A DNA stretch of 64,000 nucleotides. Origin: Stenotrophomonas rhizophila. GTDB taxonomy: Bacteria > Pseudomonadota > Gammaproteobacteria > Xanthomonadales > Xanthomonadaceae. Shown here piece after piece: positions 37,826-47,515 of the stretch. Each line of letters starts with the position of its first letter. The first letter of the stretch is position 1. Where the stretch lies: NCBI RefSeq assembly GCF_003651185.1, contig NZ_RCDC01000004.1, forward strand, positions 2,094,659 to 2,158,658. The letters are read 5' to 3'. The notes below the pieces were generated by a model. The model worked only from the letters and a program-made list of their open reading frames with translations. It made no database searches and was not told where the DNA came from. Position numbers and translations under genes: made by a program.

Positions 37826-40800
37826 ACCTCTCGCGCCCCTTCATCGAGCGCCCGGTCGCGACCACGCTGCTGATGGTGGCGCTGCTGCTGTCCGGCGTGA
37901 TGGCCTACCGCCTGCTGCCGGTCGCGGCACTGCCGCAGGTCGATTACCCGATCATCCAGATCACCACGCTGTATCCCGGCGCCAGCCCGGATGTCACCAC
38001 CAGCGCGGTCACCGCGCCGCTGGAACGCCAGCTCGGGCAGATTCCCGGCCTGAAGCAGATGTCCTCGACCAGCTCCGGCGGCGCGTCGGTGATCACCCTG
38101 CAGTTCTCGCTGGAGGTCGCGCTCGGCGTGGCCGAGCAGGAAGTGCAGGCCGCGATCAACGCCGCCGACAGCTTCCTGCCCGACGACCTGCCGGTGCCGC
38201 CGGTGTACCGCAAGGTCAACCCGGCTGACACCCCGATCCTGACCCTGGCAGTGACCTCGCAGGGCCTCTCGCTCCCGCAGGTGCACGATCTGGTCGATAC
38301 CCGCATGGCGCAGCGGCTCTCGCAGCTGCCTGGGGTCGGGCTGGTCAGCCTCGCTGGTGGGCAGCGCCCGGCGGTGCGCATCCAGGTCAATCCGTCCGCG
38401 CTGGCCGCCAACGGGCTGAGCATGGCCAGCATCCGCACCGCGATCGGCACGGCCAACGTCAACCTGCCCAAGGGCAGCTTCGACGGGCCGACCCGAGCGA
38501 TCATGCTCGATGCCAACGATCAGATGCGCTCGGTGGCCGAGTACCGCGCCCTGATCCTGGCCTGGAAGGATGGCGCACCGCTGCGTCTGGGCGACGTGGC
38601 CACCATCGAAGACGGCGCCGAGAACCGCCAGCTCGCCGCGTGGTCGGGCACCACCCCGGCCGTGCTGATCAACATCCAGCGCCAGCCCGGCGCGAACGTC
38701 ATCGCCGTGGTCGACCAGGTGCGTGCGCTGCTGCCGCAGCTGCAATCCTCGCTGCCGGCCGGTGTGGATGTGGCCATCCTCAGCGATCGCACCGAATCGA
38801 TCCGCGCGTCCATCCGTGGCGTGCAGCACGAGCTGCTGATCGCGATCGCGCTGGTGGTGATGGTCACCTTCCTGTTCCTGCGCAACATCCCGGCCACGAT
38901 CATTCCCAGCATCGCGGTCCCGCTGTCGCTGGTCGGCACGTTCGGGGTGATGCTGCTGGCCGGCTTCTCGCTCAACAACCTCACGCTGATGGCGCTGACC
39001 ATCGCCACCGGTTTCGTGGTGGACGATGCGATCGTGATGCTGGAGAACATCGCCCGTCATCTGGAGCGCGGTGCCACGCCGATGCAGGCAGCACTGAAGG
39101 GCGCCAGGCAGATCGGCTTCACCCTGATCTCGCTGACCCTGTCGCTGATCGCGGTGCTGATCCCCCTGCTGTTCATGGCCGACGTGGTCGGCAAGCTGTT
39201 CCACGAATTCGCGATCACCTTGGCGGTGGCGATCGGCATCTCGCTGCTGGTCTCGCTGACGCTGACGCCGATGATGTGCGCGCGCCTGCTCAAGGCCGGC
39301 CACGCCACCCGTCGCGATGCCGATGGGCAGGAATCGGCGCAGCAGGGCGACCCGTTCGACCGCGTGGTGGCGGTCTACGATCGCCAGCTGCACTGGGTGC
39401 TGCAGCGCCAGCCGCTGATGCTGGCCGCCACTGTCGCCACACTGGTGCTGACGGCGCTGCTGTACGTGTGGGTGCCCAAGGGCTTCTTCCCGGTGCAGGA
39501 TGCCGGGCTGATCCAGGGCATCAGCGAGGCACCGCAGTCGATCTCCTTCCAGGCGATGGCGCAGCGCCAGCAGGCGTTGTCGGCGGCGTTGCTGGAGGAT
39601 GAGGACGTGGCCAGCCTGTCCTCGTTCATCGGCGTGGACGGCAACAACGCCACGCTCAACAGCGGGCGTCTTCTGATCGAATTGAGACCGCACGCACAGC
39701 GCGATGCCGATGCGCAGGCGATCATCGCGCGGCTGCAGCAGCGCGTGGCGCATGTCCCGGGCATCAGGCTGTATCTGCAACCGGTGCAGGAACTGGGCAT
39801 CGAAGACCGGATCAGCCGTACCCAATACCAGTTCACCCTGACCAGCCCGGATATCGCGCAGCTGGAGACGTGGACGCCGCGCCTGCTCGCGCATCTGCAG
39901 CAGGCACCGGCACTGGCCGACGTCGCCAGTGATCTGCAGAACCAAGGCCTGCAGGCGCATGTGGTGATCGACCGGGTCGCCGCGGCGCGGCTGGGGATCA
40001 GCGTGGAGACCATTGCCGATGCGCTGTACGACGCGTTCGGGCAGCGCCAGATCTCGACCATCTTCACCCAGGCCAACCAGTACCGCGTGGTGCTGGAAGC
40101 GCGCCCCGACGTGGCTTTCGGCCCGGATGCGATCGCCCGCCTGCACGTCACCGGGCCGGACGGGCGGCAGGTGCCGCTGGGCGGCATCGCCCGGATCGAA
40201 CAGCGCCCCGCGCAGCTGCTGATCAACCATGTCGGCCAGTTCCCGGCGGTGACGTTCTCCTTCAACCTCGCCCCGCAGGCATCGCTGGGCGAAGCGGTGC
40301 AGGCCATCGAAGGCGCACGCGCCGCGATCGGCCTGCCGGCCAGCGTAGAGCTTCGCCTGCAGGGGGCGGCCGATGCGTTCCGCGCGTCGCTGTCCAGCAC
40401 GTTGTGGCTGGTGCTGGCGGCGGTGGTGGTGATGTACCTGGTGCTGGGCGTGCTCTATGAGAGCTTCATCCATCCGATCACCATTCTCTCCACCCTGCCC
40501 TCGGCCACGGTGGGCGCGTTGCTTGCGTTGCTGGTCAGCGGGCGCAGCCTGGACCTGATCGCGGTGATCGGCATCGTGCTGCTGATCGGGCTGGTCAAGA
40601 AGAACGCGATCATGATGATCGACTTCGCGCTGGAGGCCGAGCGCGAGCACGGCATGGCGCCACGTCAGGCGATCCACCAGGCCGCCCTGCTGCGCTTCCG
40701 GCCGATCCTGATGACCACGCTGGCCGCGCTGTTCGGCGCGATCCCGCTGATGTTCGCCAGTGGCTCGGGCGCGGAGCTGCGCCAGCCGCTGGGCCTGGTG

Positions 40801-40929
40801 ATGGTGGGCGGGCTGATCGTCAGCCAGGTGCTGACCCTGTTCACCACGCCGGTGATCTACCTGTTCTTCGAGCGCTTCCGCCAACGTCCCGCACCGGCTG
40901 CCGACGCGGCTGACGAGGCGCTGGCGTGA
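37822..40929 (+). CDS. mdtB: RND efflux pump subunit (MdtB/MuxB-like)
   Basis: 1035-residue inner-membrane proton/drug antiporter of the HAE1 RND family. 12 helices with large periplasmic loops after helices 1 and 7. The proton-relay Asp pair lies at residues 401-402 in [14 protein letters not shown], and [25 protein letters not shown] (helix 10-11 region) carries the partner Lys. It starts at the ATGA overlap with mdtA and ends in a GTGA overlap with mdtC, so all three are tightly coupled. MdtB works as a heteromultimer with MdtC. Confidence 0.88.
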   Translation: MNLSRPFIERPVATTLLMVALLLSGVMAYRLLPVAALPQVDYPIIQITTLYPGASPDVTTSAVTAPLERQLGQIPGLKQMSSTSSGGASVITLQFSLEVALGVAEQEVQAAINAADSFLPDDLPVPPVYRKVNPADTPILTLAVTSQGLSLPQVHDLVDTRMAQRLSQLPGVGLVSLAGGQRPAVRIQVNPSALAANGLSMASIRTAIGTANVNLPKGSFDGPTRAIMLDANDQMRSVAEYRALILAWKDGAPLRLGDVATIEDGAENRQLAAWSGTTPAVLINIQRQPGANVIAVVDQVRALLPQLQSSLPAGVDVAILSDRTESIRASIRGVQHELLIAIALVVMVTFLFLRNIPATIIPSIAVPLSLVGTFGVMLLAGFSLNNLTLMALTIATGFVVDDAIVMLENIARHLERGATPMQAALKGARQIGFTLISLTLSLIAVLIPLLFMADVVGKLFHEFAITLAVAIGISLLVSLTLTPMMCARLLKAGHATRRDADGQESAQQGDPFDRVVAVYDRQLHWVLQRQPLMLAATVATLVLTALLYVWVPKGFFPVQDAGLIQGISEAPQSISFQAMAQRQQALSAALLEDEDVASLSSFIGVDGNNATLNSGRLLIELRPHAQRDADAQAIIARLQQRVAHVPGIRLYLQPVQELGIEDRISRTQYQFTLTSPDIAQLETWTPRLLAHLQQAPALADVASDLQNQGLQAHVVIDRVAAARLGISVETIADALYDAFGQRQISTIFTQANQYRVVLEARPDVAFGPDAIARLHVTGPDGRQVPLGGIARIEQRPAQLLINHVGQFPAVTFSFNLAPQASLGEAVQAIEGARAAIGLPASVELRLQGAADAFRASLSSTLWLVLAAVVVMYLVLGVLYESFIHPITILSTLPSATVGALLALLVSGRSLDLIAVIGIVLLIGLVKKNAIMMIDFALEAEREHGMAPRQAIHQAALLRFRPILMTTLAALFGAIPLMFASGSGAELRQPLGLVMVGGLIVSQVLTLFTTPVIYLFFERFRQRPAPAADAADEALA

Positions 40930-43900
40930 GTCCGCTGTCGCGGGCGATCGGCTGGTTCGTGCAGCATCCCGTCGCCACCGTGCTGCTGGCGGTGGCGGTG
41001 GTGCTGGCGGGCCTGCTCGGGCTGCGCCTGCTGCCGGTCGCGCCGTTGCCGCAGGTCGACTACCCGGCGATCAACGTCAGCGCGAGCCTGCCCGGCGCGA
41101 GCCCGGAATCGATGGCGGCCAACGTCGCCACGCCGCTGGAACGTGCGCTGGGCACCATACCGGGGCTGACCGGGATCGACTCGGCCAGCACCCAGGGCTC
41201 GACCCAGGTCGAACTGAAGTTCGCACTCGGCCGCAACGTGGACGATGCCGCGCGCGATGTGCAGGCCGCGATCAACGCCGCGCGCGCGCAGCTGCCCAGC
41301 GGCATGCCGGGCATGCCGCAGTACCGCAAGGTGAATCCATCGCAGGCGCCGATCATGGCGCTGGCGCTGAGTTCGGACAGTCTCGCGCCGGGCCAGATCT
41401 ACGACGTGGCCTCCACCGTGATCGCGCAGAAGCTGGCGCAGATTCCCGGTGTCGGCGAGGTGCAGGTGGGGGGCAGTTCGCTGCCGGCGGTGCGCGTCTC
41501 GCTGGATCCCAATGCACTCAACCATCACCGCATCGCGCTGGACGACATCGCCGCGGCGATCCGCAACGCCAACGCGCTCAAGCCACTGGGCACGGTGGCC
41601 AGCCAGGCCCAGCAGTGGCAGCTGGAAGCCACCCTGCAGCTGCGTACCGCCGCCGAGTACCGCCGCCTGATCGTGGCCATGCGCGATGGCCGGCCGGTGT
41701 ACCTGGAGGATGTGGCCGGGATCCGCGAAGGCGTCGAAGACCGCTACGCCAGCGGCTTCCACAACGAGCGCCCGGCGGTGCTGCTGATCGTCAGCCGCCA
41801 GCCGGATGCCAACATCATCGAGACCGTCGACGCCATCCAGGCGCAGATGGACACACTGCAGGCACTGCTGCCGGCCACCATCGACATGCAGGTGGTGATG
41901 GACCGTTCGCCGGTGATCCGCGCCACCCTGCGCGAGGCCGAACTGACCCTGCTGCTGGCCATCGCCCTGGTGGTGCTGGTGGTCCTGGCCTTCCTGGGCC
42001 ACTGGCGTGCGGCGCTGGTGCCAACCGTGGCGATTCCGGTCTCGCTGCTGGGCGCGCTGGCGATCATCGCCCTGCTCGGGTTCTCGCTCAACACGCTCTC
42101 GCTGATGGCGCTGATCGTGGCGGCGGTGCTGGTGGTCGACGATGCGATCGTGGTGCTGGAAAACATCGCCCGCCATCGTGAGGAGGGCGCTTCGCCGATG
42201 ACCGCCGCGCTGCGCGGCGCCGGTGAAGTCGGAGCCACGCTGCTGTCGATGAACATCGCGCTGGCCGTGGTGTTCATCTCGATCCTGTTCCTGGATGACT
42301 TCGTCGAGAAGCTCTTCCGCGAGTTCTCGCTGACCCTGGTGGCGGCGATGGGCGTCTCGCTGCTGGTTTCGCTGAGCCTGACCCCGATGCTGTGCGCACG
42401 CCTGCTCGGGCAGCCCCGGCCGGGCCCCGGCAATGTGCTGCAGCGCGCTGGCACCGCGCTGTTCGAACGCCTGCGCGGTGCCTATGTGGGCAGCCTGCAG
42501 ACGATGCTGCGCTGGCTCGCGCTGCCGCTGCTGCTGTTCGCCGGCGTGATCGCGCTGAATGTGTGGCTGTTCCAGCAGGTGCCCAAGGGCATCGTGCCCA
42601 AGCAGGACACCGCGCAGCTGCGTGGCTTCGCGCGCGGCGACGACGGCCTCTCGTTCCAGGTCATGCAGCCCAAGATCGAGGCCTACCGCAAACTGCTGCT
42701 GGCGGACCCTGCGATCAGCGACATCATCGGGTACATCGGCGGCCGCAGCGGGGTCAACAACGCCTTCATCATGATCAAGATGAAGCCGCTGGCCGAGCGC
42801 AAGGTCTCCAGCCAGCAGGTGATCGACCGCCTGCGCGCCAACATGCCGAAGATTCCCGGTGGCGGCATGTTCCTGTGGGTGGACCAGGACATCAAGCTGG
42901 AAGGCAGCGGTGACAGCGGCCAGTACGAGTTCCAGCTGCTCTCCGGCGAACTGGAACCGCTGCGGCACTGGACGCCCAAGGTGGCCGATGCACTGCGCGC
43001 CCTGCCCGAGCTGGTCGATGTGGAATCCAAGGGCGATGAAGGCATGCGCCAGGTGGTGCTCGACATCGACCGCGATGCCGCCGCCCGCCTGGGCGTGGAC
43101 ATGCGCATGATCGCCTCGGTGCTCAACAACGCCTTCAGCCAACGCCAGGTCGCTACGCTGTACGACACCCTCAACCAATACCGCGTGGTGATGGAGCTGG
43201 ACCCGCGCTACACCCAGGATCCCTCCACGCTGCAGCAGATCCATGTGATCGGCAAGGACGGTCAGCGCTTGCCGCTGTCCTCGATTGCCAGCTGGTCCTA
43301 CGGCATGGCACCGGACCGCATTTACCACAGCCAGCAGTTTGCCTCGGTCTGGATCGAGTTCGCGCTGGCGCCCGGCGTGACCCTGGACCAGGCGGTGAAG
43401 GCGGTGGACCGCGCGATGGCCGGGATCATGCTGCCCACCCACGTGCAGGCCAGGCTGAGTGGCGAGGCCGGTGGCTTCGAGAAGCTGCGCGAGCGCCAGC
43501 TGTGGTTGATCGTGGGCGCGATGCTGGCGGTGTATCTGGTATTGGGCGTGCTGTATGAAAGCTTCGTGCAGCCGCTGGCGATCCTCTCCACCCTGCCCTC
43601 GGCCGGCGTTGGCGCCTTGCTGGCGCTGATGGCCTTCGGCAACGAGTTGAACCTGATCTCGCTGCTCGGCCTGTTCCTGCTGGTGGGCGTGGTCATGAAG
43701 AACACCATCCTGATCATCGACTTCGCGCTGTCGGCCGAACGCGAGCGCGGGCAGTCGTCGTATGACGCGATCTGCGAGGCGGCGCGGCTGCGGTTCCGCC
43801 CGATCCTGATGACCAGCGTGGCCGCGTTGCTGGGCACGTTGCCGCTGATGCTGGCCACCGGCGAAGGCTGGGAGATGCGCCAGCCGCTGGGCATCGCGAT

Positions 43901-43991
43901 CGTCGGTGGTCTGCTGGTCAGCCAGTGGCTGACCCTGTACACCACGCCGGCGATCTATCTGGCGTTGGCGAGGCTGCGGCGCGCCTCATGA
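40926..43991 (+). CDS. mdtC: RND efflux pump subunit (MdtC/MuxC-like)
   Basis: 1021 residues, GTG start overlapping the stop of mdtB. HAE1 RND family, homologous to mdtB but clearly different in sequence. [17 protein letters not shown] in helix 4 and [23 protein letters not shown] in helix 10 contain the proton-relay residues. In E. coli a B2C trimer forms, exporting bile salts and novobiocin; substrates here are unknown. No outer-membrane factor gene follows, so a TolC-like protein encoded elsewhere must complete the pump. Confidence 0.88.
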   Translation: MSPLSRAIGWFVQHPVATVLLAVAVVLAGLLGLRLLPVAPLPQVDYPAINVSASLPGASPESMAANVATPLERALGTIPGLTGIDSASTQGSTQVELKFALGRNVDDAARDVQAAINAARAQLPSGMPGMPQYRKVNPSQAPIMALALSSDSLAPGQIYDVASTVIAQKLAQIPGVGEVQVGGSSLPAVRVSLDPNALNHHRIALDDIAAAIRNANALKPLGTVASQAQQWQLEATLQLRTAAEYRRLIVAMRDGRPVYLEDVAGIREGVEDRYASGFHNERPAVLLIVSRQPDANIIETVDAIQAQMDTLQALLPATIDMQVVMDRSPVIRATLREAELTLLLAIALVVLVVLAFLGHWRAALVPTVAIPVSLLGALAIIALLGFSLNTLSLMALIVAAVLVVDDAIVVLENIARHREEGASPMTAALRGAGEVGATLLSMNIALAVVFISILFLDDFVEKLFREFSLTLVAAMGVSLLVSLSLTPMLCARLLGQPRPGPGNVLQRAGTALFERLRGAYVGSLQTMLRWLALPLLLFAGVIALNVWLFQQVPKGIVPKQDTAQLRGFARGDDGLSFQVMQPKIEAYRKLLLADPAISDIIGYIGGRSGVNNAFIMIKMKPLAERKVSSQQVIDRLRANMPKIPGGGMFLWVDQDIKLEGSGDSGQYEFQLLSGELEPLRHWTPKVADALRALPELVDVESKGDEGMRQVVLDIDRDAAARLGVDMRMIASVLNNAFSQRQVATLYDTLNQYRVVMELDPRYTQDPSTLQQIHVIGKDGQRLPLSSIASWSYGMAPDRIYHSQQFASVWIEFALAPGVTLDQAVKAVDRAMAGIMLPTHVQARLSGEAGGFEKLRERQLWLIVGAMLAVYLVLGVLYESFVQPLAILSTLPSAGVGALLALMAFGNELNLISLLGLFLLVGVVMKNTILIIDFALSAERERGQSSYDAICEAARLRFRPILMTSVAALLGTLPLMLATGEGWEMRQPLGIAIVGGLLVSQWLTLYTTPAIYLALARLRRAS

Positions 43992-44021
43992 TCAGCGGGT
44001 GCGCGACGCACTGCGGGTAAC

Positions 44022-44102
44022 GCCACGCCATGCGTGGCTGCTTCTGCATATGGTGTTGCGGCGCTGCGGTACTCAGCGCAGCCACCCAAGGGGTGGCTCT
44101 AC
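44022..44102. repeat. Cluster of hairpins after mdtC, including a GTAG-type REP
   Basis: GCCACGC-CAT-GCGTGGC at 44022-44038, GCGCTG-N7-CAGCGC at 44061-44079, and on the minus strand GTAG followed by AGCCACCC-CTT-GGGTGGCT at 44080-44102. The last has the GTAG head of Stenotrophomonas REP elements. It occupies the 129-bp gap between convergent mdtC and aroG and probably serves as a transcription end. Confidence 0.7.
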
Positions 44103-44120
44103 CCCCGGCTCAAAGCAGAT

Positions 44121-45194
44121 TCATGCCGCTTCGCTGATCCGCGCCGCCCGCCGCGCACGCACCGCTTCAGCGAGGCTTTCCAGTACCTCCAGCGAGCTGT
44201 CCCAGCCGATGCAGCCATCGGTGATGCTCTGGCCGTAGGTCAGCGGCTGGCCGTCGACCAGGTCCTGCCGGCCGGCCACCAGATGGCTCTCGACCATGAC
44301 GCCGACGATGCGCTCTTCGCCATTGGCCAGCTGGGCGTTGATGTCGGCGATGACCTTGGGCTGGTTTTCCGGGTTCTTGCTGCTGTTGGCGTGGCTGGCA
44401 TCGATCATGATGCGCGCGGCCAGGTGCGACTTGGCCAGGGTCTGGCTGGTCGCTTCAACGTGGTCGGCATCGTAGTTGGGCGTCTTTCCGCCACGCAGGA
44501 TCACGTGGCAGTCCGGATTGCCGGCAGTGGCCACGATGGCGGTGCCGCCTTCCTTGGTGACCGAGAGGAAGTGATGCGGGTTGGACGCCGCACCGATCGC
44601 ATCGGCGGCGATCTTGATGTTGCCGTCGGTGCCGTTCTTGAATCCGACCGGGCAGGACAACCCCGAGGCCAGTTCGCGATGTACCTGGCTTTCGGTGGTG
44701 CGTGCGCCGATCGCGCCCCAGGCGACCAGGTCGGCGATGTACTGCGGCGAGATCACGTCGAGGAACTCGACGCCGGCCGGCAGGCCGAGCTTGTTGATGT
44801 CGCGCAGCAGACCACGCGCCACGCGCAGGCCCTTGTTGATGTTGAAGCTGCCATCCAGGTCCGGATCGTTGATCAGGCCTTTCCAGCCCACCGTGGTGCG
44901 GGGCTTTTCGAAGTACACGCGCATGACGATTTCCAGCTCGTCGGCGTAAGCGTCGCGCAGCGGCTTGAGGCGCTGGGCGTACTCGATGGCGGCCACCGGG
45001 TCGTGGATCGAGCACGGGCCGATCACCACCGCCAGGCGGTCATCGCGGCCGTGCAGGATCTCGTGCAGGGCCGCGCGGGAGGCGCTGACCGTATCGGAGG
45101 CTTCGTCGTCGCAGGGCAGCATCGCCAGCAGCTGCGCCGGCGGGGTCAACGGTTCAATCTTGCGGATGCGCAGGTCGTCGGTATGGGGGGGCAT
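44121..45194 (-). CDS. aroG: 3-deoxy-7-phosphoheptulonate (DAHP) synthase, class I
   Basis: First enzyme of the shikimate pathway: condenses phosphoenolpyruvate and erythrose 4-phosphate. 357 residues, the size of E. coli AroF/G/H. Signatures: VVIGPCSIHDPVAAI, MRVYFEKPRTTVGWKGLINDP, GLPAGVEFLDVISPQY, GARTTESQVHRELASGLSCPVGFKNGTDGNIKIAADA, IMIDASHANSSKNP (metal His). The ATG at 45194 has AAGGAG 8 nt upstream. Which aromatic amino acid inhibits it cannot be told, so aroG is used as the usual name. The upstream leader peptide suggests control by attenuation. Confidence 0.93.
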   Translation of the reverse strand: MPPHTDDLRIRKIEPLTPPAQLLAMLPCDDEASDTVSASRAALHEILHGRDDRLAVVIGPCSIHDPVAAIEYAQRLKPLRDAYADELEIVMRVYFEKPRTTVGWKGLINDPDLDGSFNINKGLRVARGLLRDINKLGLPAGVEFLDVISPQYIADLVAWGAIGARTTESQVHRELASGLSCPVGFKNGTDGNIKIAADAIGAASNPHHFLSVTKEGGTAIVATAGNPDCHVILRGGKTPNYDADHVEATSQTLAKSHLAARIMIDASHANSSKNPENQPKVIADINAQLANGEERIVGVMVESHLVAGRQDLVDGQPLTYGQSITDGCIGWDSSLEVLESLAEAVRARRAARISEAA

Positions 45195-45237
45195 GGGGTA
45201 ACTCCTTGGAAGTGGGGGTCCCCAGCGCGGCGGCAAC

Positions 45238-45267
45238 AAAAAAGCCGCCAGGTGCGCTGGCGGCTTT
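45238..45267 (-). terminator. Attenuator terminator in the aroG leader
   Basis: On the minus strand AAAGCCGCCAG, loop CGCAC, CTGGCGGCTTT and six T in total: an 11-bp stem, one of the strongest intrinsic terminators in the window, lying 24 nt after the leader-peptide stop and 43 nt before the aroG start. TGCGCT in the last leader codons is complementary to AGCGCA in the hairpin (plus GG/CC next to it), a candidate antiterminator. Confidence 0.8.
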
Positions 45268-45290
45268 CGGGAATGCGTCTGAAATTTTCT

Positions 45291-45371
45291 TCAGGGTGAG
45301 CGCATGCCTTCCTCCGCCGGTGGCTTCGGAAAGTAATACCAAAAGTAGGAATTGGCGGGGCGTGCGTTCAT
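45291..45371 (-). CDS. Aromatic-rich leader peptide of the DAHP synthase gene
   Basis: 26 codons encoding MNARPANSYFWYYF then PKPPAEEGMRSP. The six consecutive codons Tyr-Phe-Trp-Tyr-Tyr-Phe hold all three products of the shikimate pathway, the kind of codon run that stalls ribosomes when charged aromatic tRNAs are short. No Shine-Dalgarno sequence precedes the ATG. A promoter just upstream would give an almost leaderless message. It is followed by a strong terminator and then aroG. Evidence is from sequence alone. Confidence 0.8.
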   Translation of the reverse strand: MNARPANSYFWYYFPKPPAEEGMRSP

Positions 45372-45380
45372 TGGGGAGTA

Positions 45381-45409
45381 TTGATAACACAGGGGTTTGG
45401 AGGTGCCAA
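45381..45409 (-). promoter_or_regulatory. Promoter of the aroG leader transcript
   Basis: Minus strand: TTGGCA (-35, 45404-45409), 17-bp spacer, TATCAA (-10, 45381-45386). The start point would fall only a few nt before the leader-peptide ATG at 45371. Confidence 0.6.
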
Positions 45410-45465
45410 CTGTTTCATTCGCAACTGCGATGACCATTCAGCCGCTGCCGACCCGGCATGCACCA

Positions 45466-45813
45466 TCACTCCCGCGGCAACGCCGCCAGCTCAGCCAGGT
45501 GCTGCTGCAGGGTGCCCGCTGCGCCCACCGCGTGCGTGGTGGTGAAGTACTCGTGCCAGCCGGTGGCCCCGATCGCGGCGAGCAAGGCATCGGCGTCGAG
45601 CCGTTCGGCGCACTGCCACACCGCATAGAACTGCTCGGCCGTGGTGTGCGGCACCTCCTGCTCGATACGGCCCATTGCTATCGGCGTGACGCGGGCGGGA
45701 TCCACGTTCTGCATGCCCGCGCCGATGCGGGCGAAGAGCGCCCCGCGCGATACCGGGTCCAGCGCGGTCCAGGCAGGGGTGGCGGTGTACAGCTCGATCA
45801 ACATGTGCGACAT
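45466..45813 (-). CDS. Conserved hypothetical protein (DUF6616-like)
   Basis: 115 residues, soluble. Begins MSHMLIELYTATPAWTALD and contains EQFYAVWQCAERLDADALLAAIGATGWHEYFTT, a small alpha/beta (ferredoxin-like, dimeric) fold pattern. I believe it belongs to DUF6616, without certainty. Function unknown. It lies 14 nt downstream of the alkylation-repair-like gene and is probably in the same transcript. Confidence 0.6.
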   Translation of the reverse strand: MSHMLIELYTATPAWTALDPVSRGALFARIGAGMQNVDPARVTPIAMGRIEQEVPHTTAEQFYAVWQCAERLDADALLAAIGATGWHEYFTTTHAVGAAGTLQQHLAELAALPRE

Positions 45814-45827
45814 GGCATTCCTTGAGG

Positions 45828-46568
45828 TCAGAGCGAGCGCAGTGCGCGCTTGCGGATATAGGTGTTGGCCGGATCATCGGCATGCCGCTGCTGCCATTCG
45901 CTGCACAGCGCGCGGACCCAATCGGGCTGGCTTTTGCCGGCGTCGTTGAGCCAGTTGCCTACCGAATCCTGCACGTAGCGCGAGGCGTCATGGCACAGCG
46001 CCTGCAGCAGCGGCAGGGCGTGGTGTGGCTCCTGCTTGAACAACGCGATGTGCGCGGCCCATACGCCACGCGGGCGCAGTGCTTCGCAGGCGAAGCGGCG
46101 TACGTTGGGTGAAGCGTCGGTGGTCCAGCCGTGCAGGTGCGTGAGCACGCGCAGCGGCTCGGCGACGACGTGGGGTCGCACCCCCAGCCATGCCCACTCG
46201 CGCACGCCGAAGTGCGCGTCATCGGCCAGCGCGCGCAGCGCATCCAGCTTGTGCTCCAGTGACAACGCCGGGTCGCTGCCGATCAGATAGCAGGCCCAGC
46301 CACGCACCGTGTCACTGGCATGGCGTGACCACTGCGCGTGATCGCCGTGACCATGCACGCGCAGCAGAGTGGCCGCGCCCTGCATGCGCAGGGTGATGCC
46401 GCGCTTGGCGGCGTTGCGCATCGGGGTGATCGCCGAGGCTGGCAAACCGGGTGCGACATTGGCCATCAGCTTGGCGAAATCGACGGCCAGCACTTCGGCC
46501 AAGTGCGTGGCTTCGGTTTCACCGCGATCCAGCTGTCCGCGTCGCTCGCGGGTGACGGCCGGTTTCAT
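45828..46568 (-). CDS. HEAT-repeat DNA alkylation repair-like protein (AlkC/AlkD superfamily)
   Basis: 246 residues of helical HEAT-like repeats: HASDTVRGWACYLIGSD, DDAHFGVREWAWLGVRPHVV, DASPNVRRFACEALRPRGVW and DASRYVQDSVGNWLNDAGK, each with the Val-Arg-x-x-Ala/Trp pattern of AlkC/AlkD. Those proteins remove N3-/N7-alkylated purines from DNA. The catalytic role here is inferred from the family only. The start overlaps the end of the MarR-type regulator by 4 nt, so both are in one operon, suggesting control by that regulator. Confidence 0.75.
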   Translation of the reverse strand: MKPAVTRERRGQLDRGETEATHLAEVLAVDFAKLMANVAPGLPASAITPMRNAAKRGITLRMQGAATLLRVHGHGDHAQWSRHASDTVRGWACYLIGSDPALSLEHKLDALRALADDAHFGVREWAWLGVRPHVVAEPLRVLTHLHGWTTDASPNVRRFACEALRPRGVWAAHIALFKQEPHHALPLLQALCHDASRYVQDSVGNWLNDAGKSQPDWVRALCSEWQQRHADDPANTYIRKRALRSL

Positions 46569-47059
46569 GCGGCACGTCCTGCGTCAGTGCGCGACCACAC
46601 GCGTTGCAGCAGCGTGCCGAGCGTGCGCCGTTCCCTGGGGCTGATATCGGCGAACAGCGAGGCGATCCAGTGGGTCTGCTGGTCGAACAGTTGCGCGGCA
46701 AGCGCTTGGCCAGCCGGGGTCAGCCGCACGTGGATGCGGCGTTTGTCGTCCGGATCACTGTGGCGGCTCACCAGGTGCTCGCGCTCCAGGCCATCCAGCA
46801 GGCCGGTCACGGTGGCACGGGTGACACCGGCGCGCTCGGCCAACTGGTGCGGCGACAGTGCCGTGTCCGCGCCGCGCAGCAGGAACAGCAGCACGAAACG
46901 TCCTTCGCTCAGGCCCCGCGGTGCCAGACGACTCGCGCAGTCCTGGTCGATCGCGCTGGCCAGCGACAGCACCTGGAAACACAGCGCCAATTCCCCCGTA
47001 TCCGGCTGGCCACGACGTTCCAGCTCGGTCAGGAAAGCCTGGTGTTTGATTTCCAGCAT
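46565..47059 (-). CDS. MarR family transcriptional regulator
   Basis: 164 residues, winged helix-turn-helix dimer. HQLAERAGVTRATVTGLLDGLEREHLVSRHSDPDDKRRIHVRLTPAG is the classic MarR DNA-binding helix and wing (Asp-x-Arg). Ligand unknown. It is the first gene of an operon with the AlkC/AlkD-like and DUF6616-like genes. Its promoter has a perfect TATAAT with an overlapping inverted repeat, suggesting autoregulation. Confidence 0.9.
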   Translation of the reverse strand: MLEIKHQAFLTELERRGQPDTGELALCFQVLSLASAIDQDCASRLAPRGLSEGRFVLLFLLRGADTALSPHQLAERAGVTRATVTGLLDGLEREHLVSRHSDPDDKRRIHVRLTPAGQALAAQLFDQQTHWIASLFADISPRERRTLGTLLQRVWSRTDAGRAA

Positions 47060-47082
47060 GCAGGCAGATCCGGAATAGTACG

Positions 47083-47099
47083 GCGGCTAATTATACCGC
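47083..47099 (-). promoter_or_regulatory. -10 box with overlapping inverted repeat before the MarR gene
   Basis: Minus-strand TATAAT at 47090-47095 lies inside GCGG-N9-CCGC (47083-47099). The transcript would start about 24 nt before the MarR ATG. The arms are short, so the operator is tentative. Confidence 0.4.
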
Positions 47100-47189
47100 T
47101 GCTGCGACTTGTCTGACACCCCGCCGCGCTTTACCTCGCCCCGAGGACAGGCGAAGATCCGGGCCAGGATCACCCACAAGGATGCGTCG

Positions 47190-47474
47190 ATGACCCCTTC
47201 CCAAGCTGACGCGATTGCCCAGGCCATCCTGCGGCCGGACAACAAGCGCGTGGCCGTCCAGCAACGTCAGCGCGTGCAGGCACAGCATCTGGCGCGGCAA
47301 CGTGTTGCCGTTGCCGTCAGCCTGGTCGGCATGGCGCTGGGCGCGGCGGCAGCGATTTGGCTGCCCATGGCGTACGCGCAGGGAATGTTGGTGGGCGGCG
47401 CACTGTCCTTCCTGCTGGCGCATCTCGGCCTCGCTTGGCGCGAGCGTCGGCGCGCGGTGCGTTCTCCGGCCTGA
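47190..47474 (+). CDS. Small membrane protein
   Basis: 94 residues: a soluble, charged N-terminal part (AIAQAILRPDNKRVAVQQRQRVQAQHLARQ, in two helices) then two hydrophobic helices (about 38-60 and 62-80). AAGGA lies 7 nt before the ATG at 47190; the frame extends upstream but without a good start. No family recognised. Convergent with the LLM-type oxidoreductase gene. Confidence 0.6.
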   Translation: MTPSQADAIAQAILRPDNKRVAVQQRQRVQAQHLARQRVAVAVSLVGMALGAAAAIWLPMAYAQGMLVGGALSFLLAHLGLAWRERRRAVRSPA

Positions 47475-47515
47475 CAAATGCCGCGCCGTCCCTCATGGCG
47501 CAGCGGAGGGCATGC

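Noticed and set aside
37636..43442. Two long minus-strand open frames opposite mdtB and mdtC
   Set aside because: Same His/Arg/Gln-rich antisense composition; the RND pump genes on the plus strand are certain.
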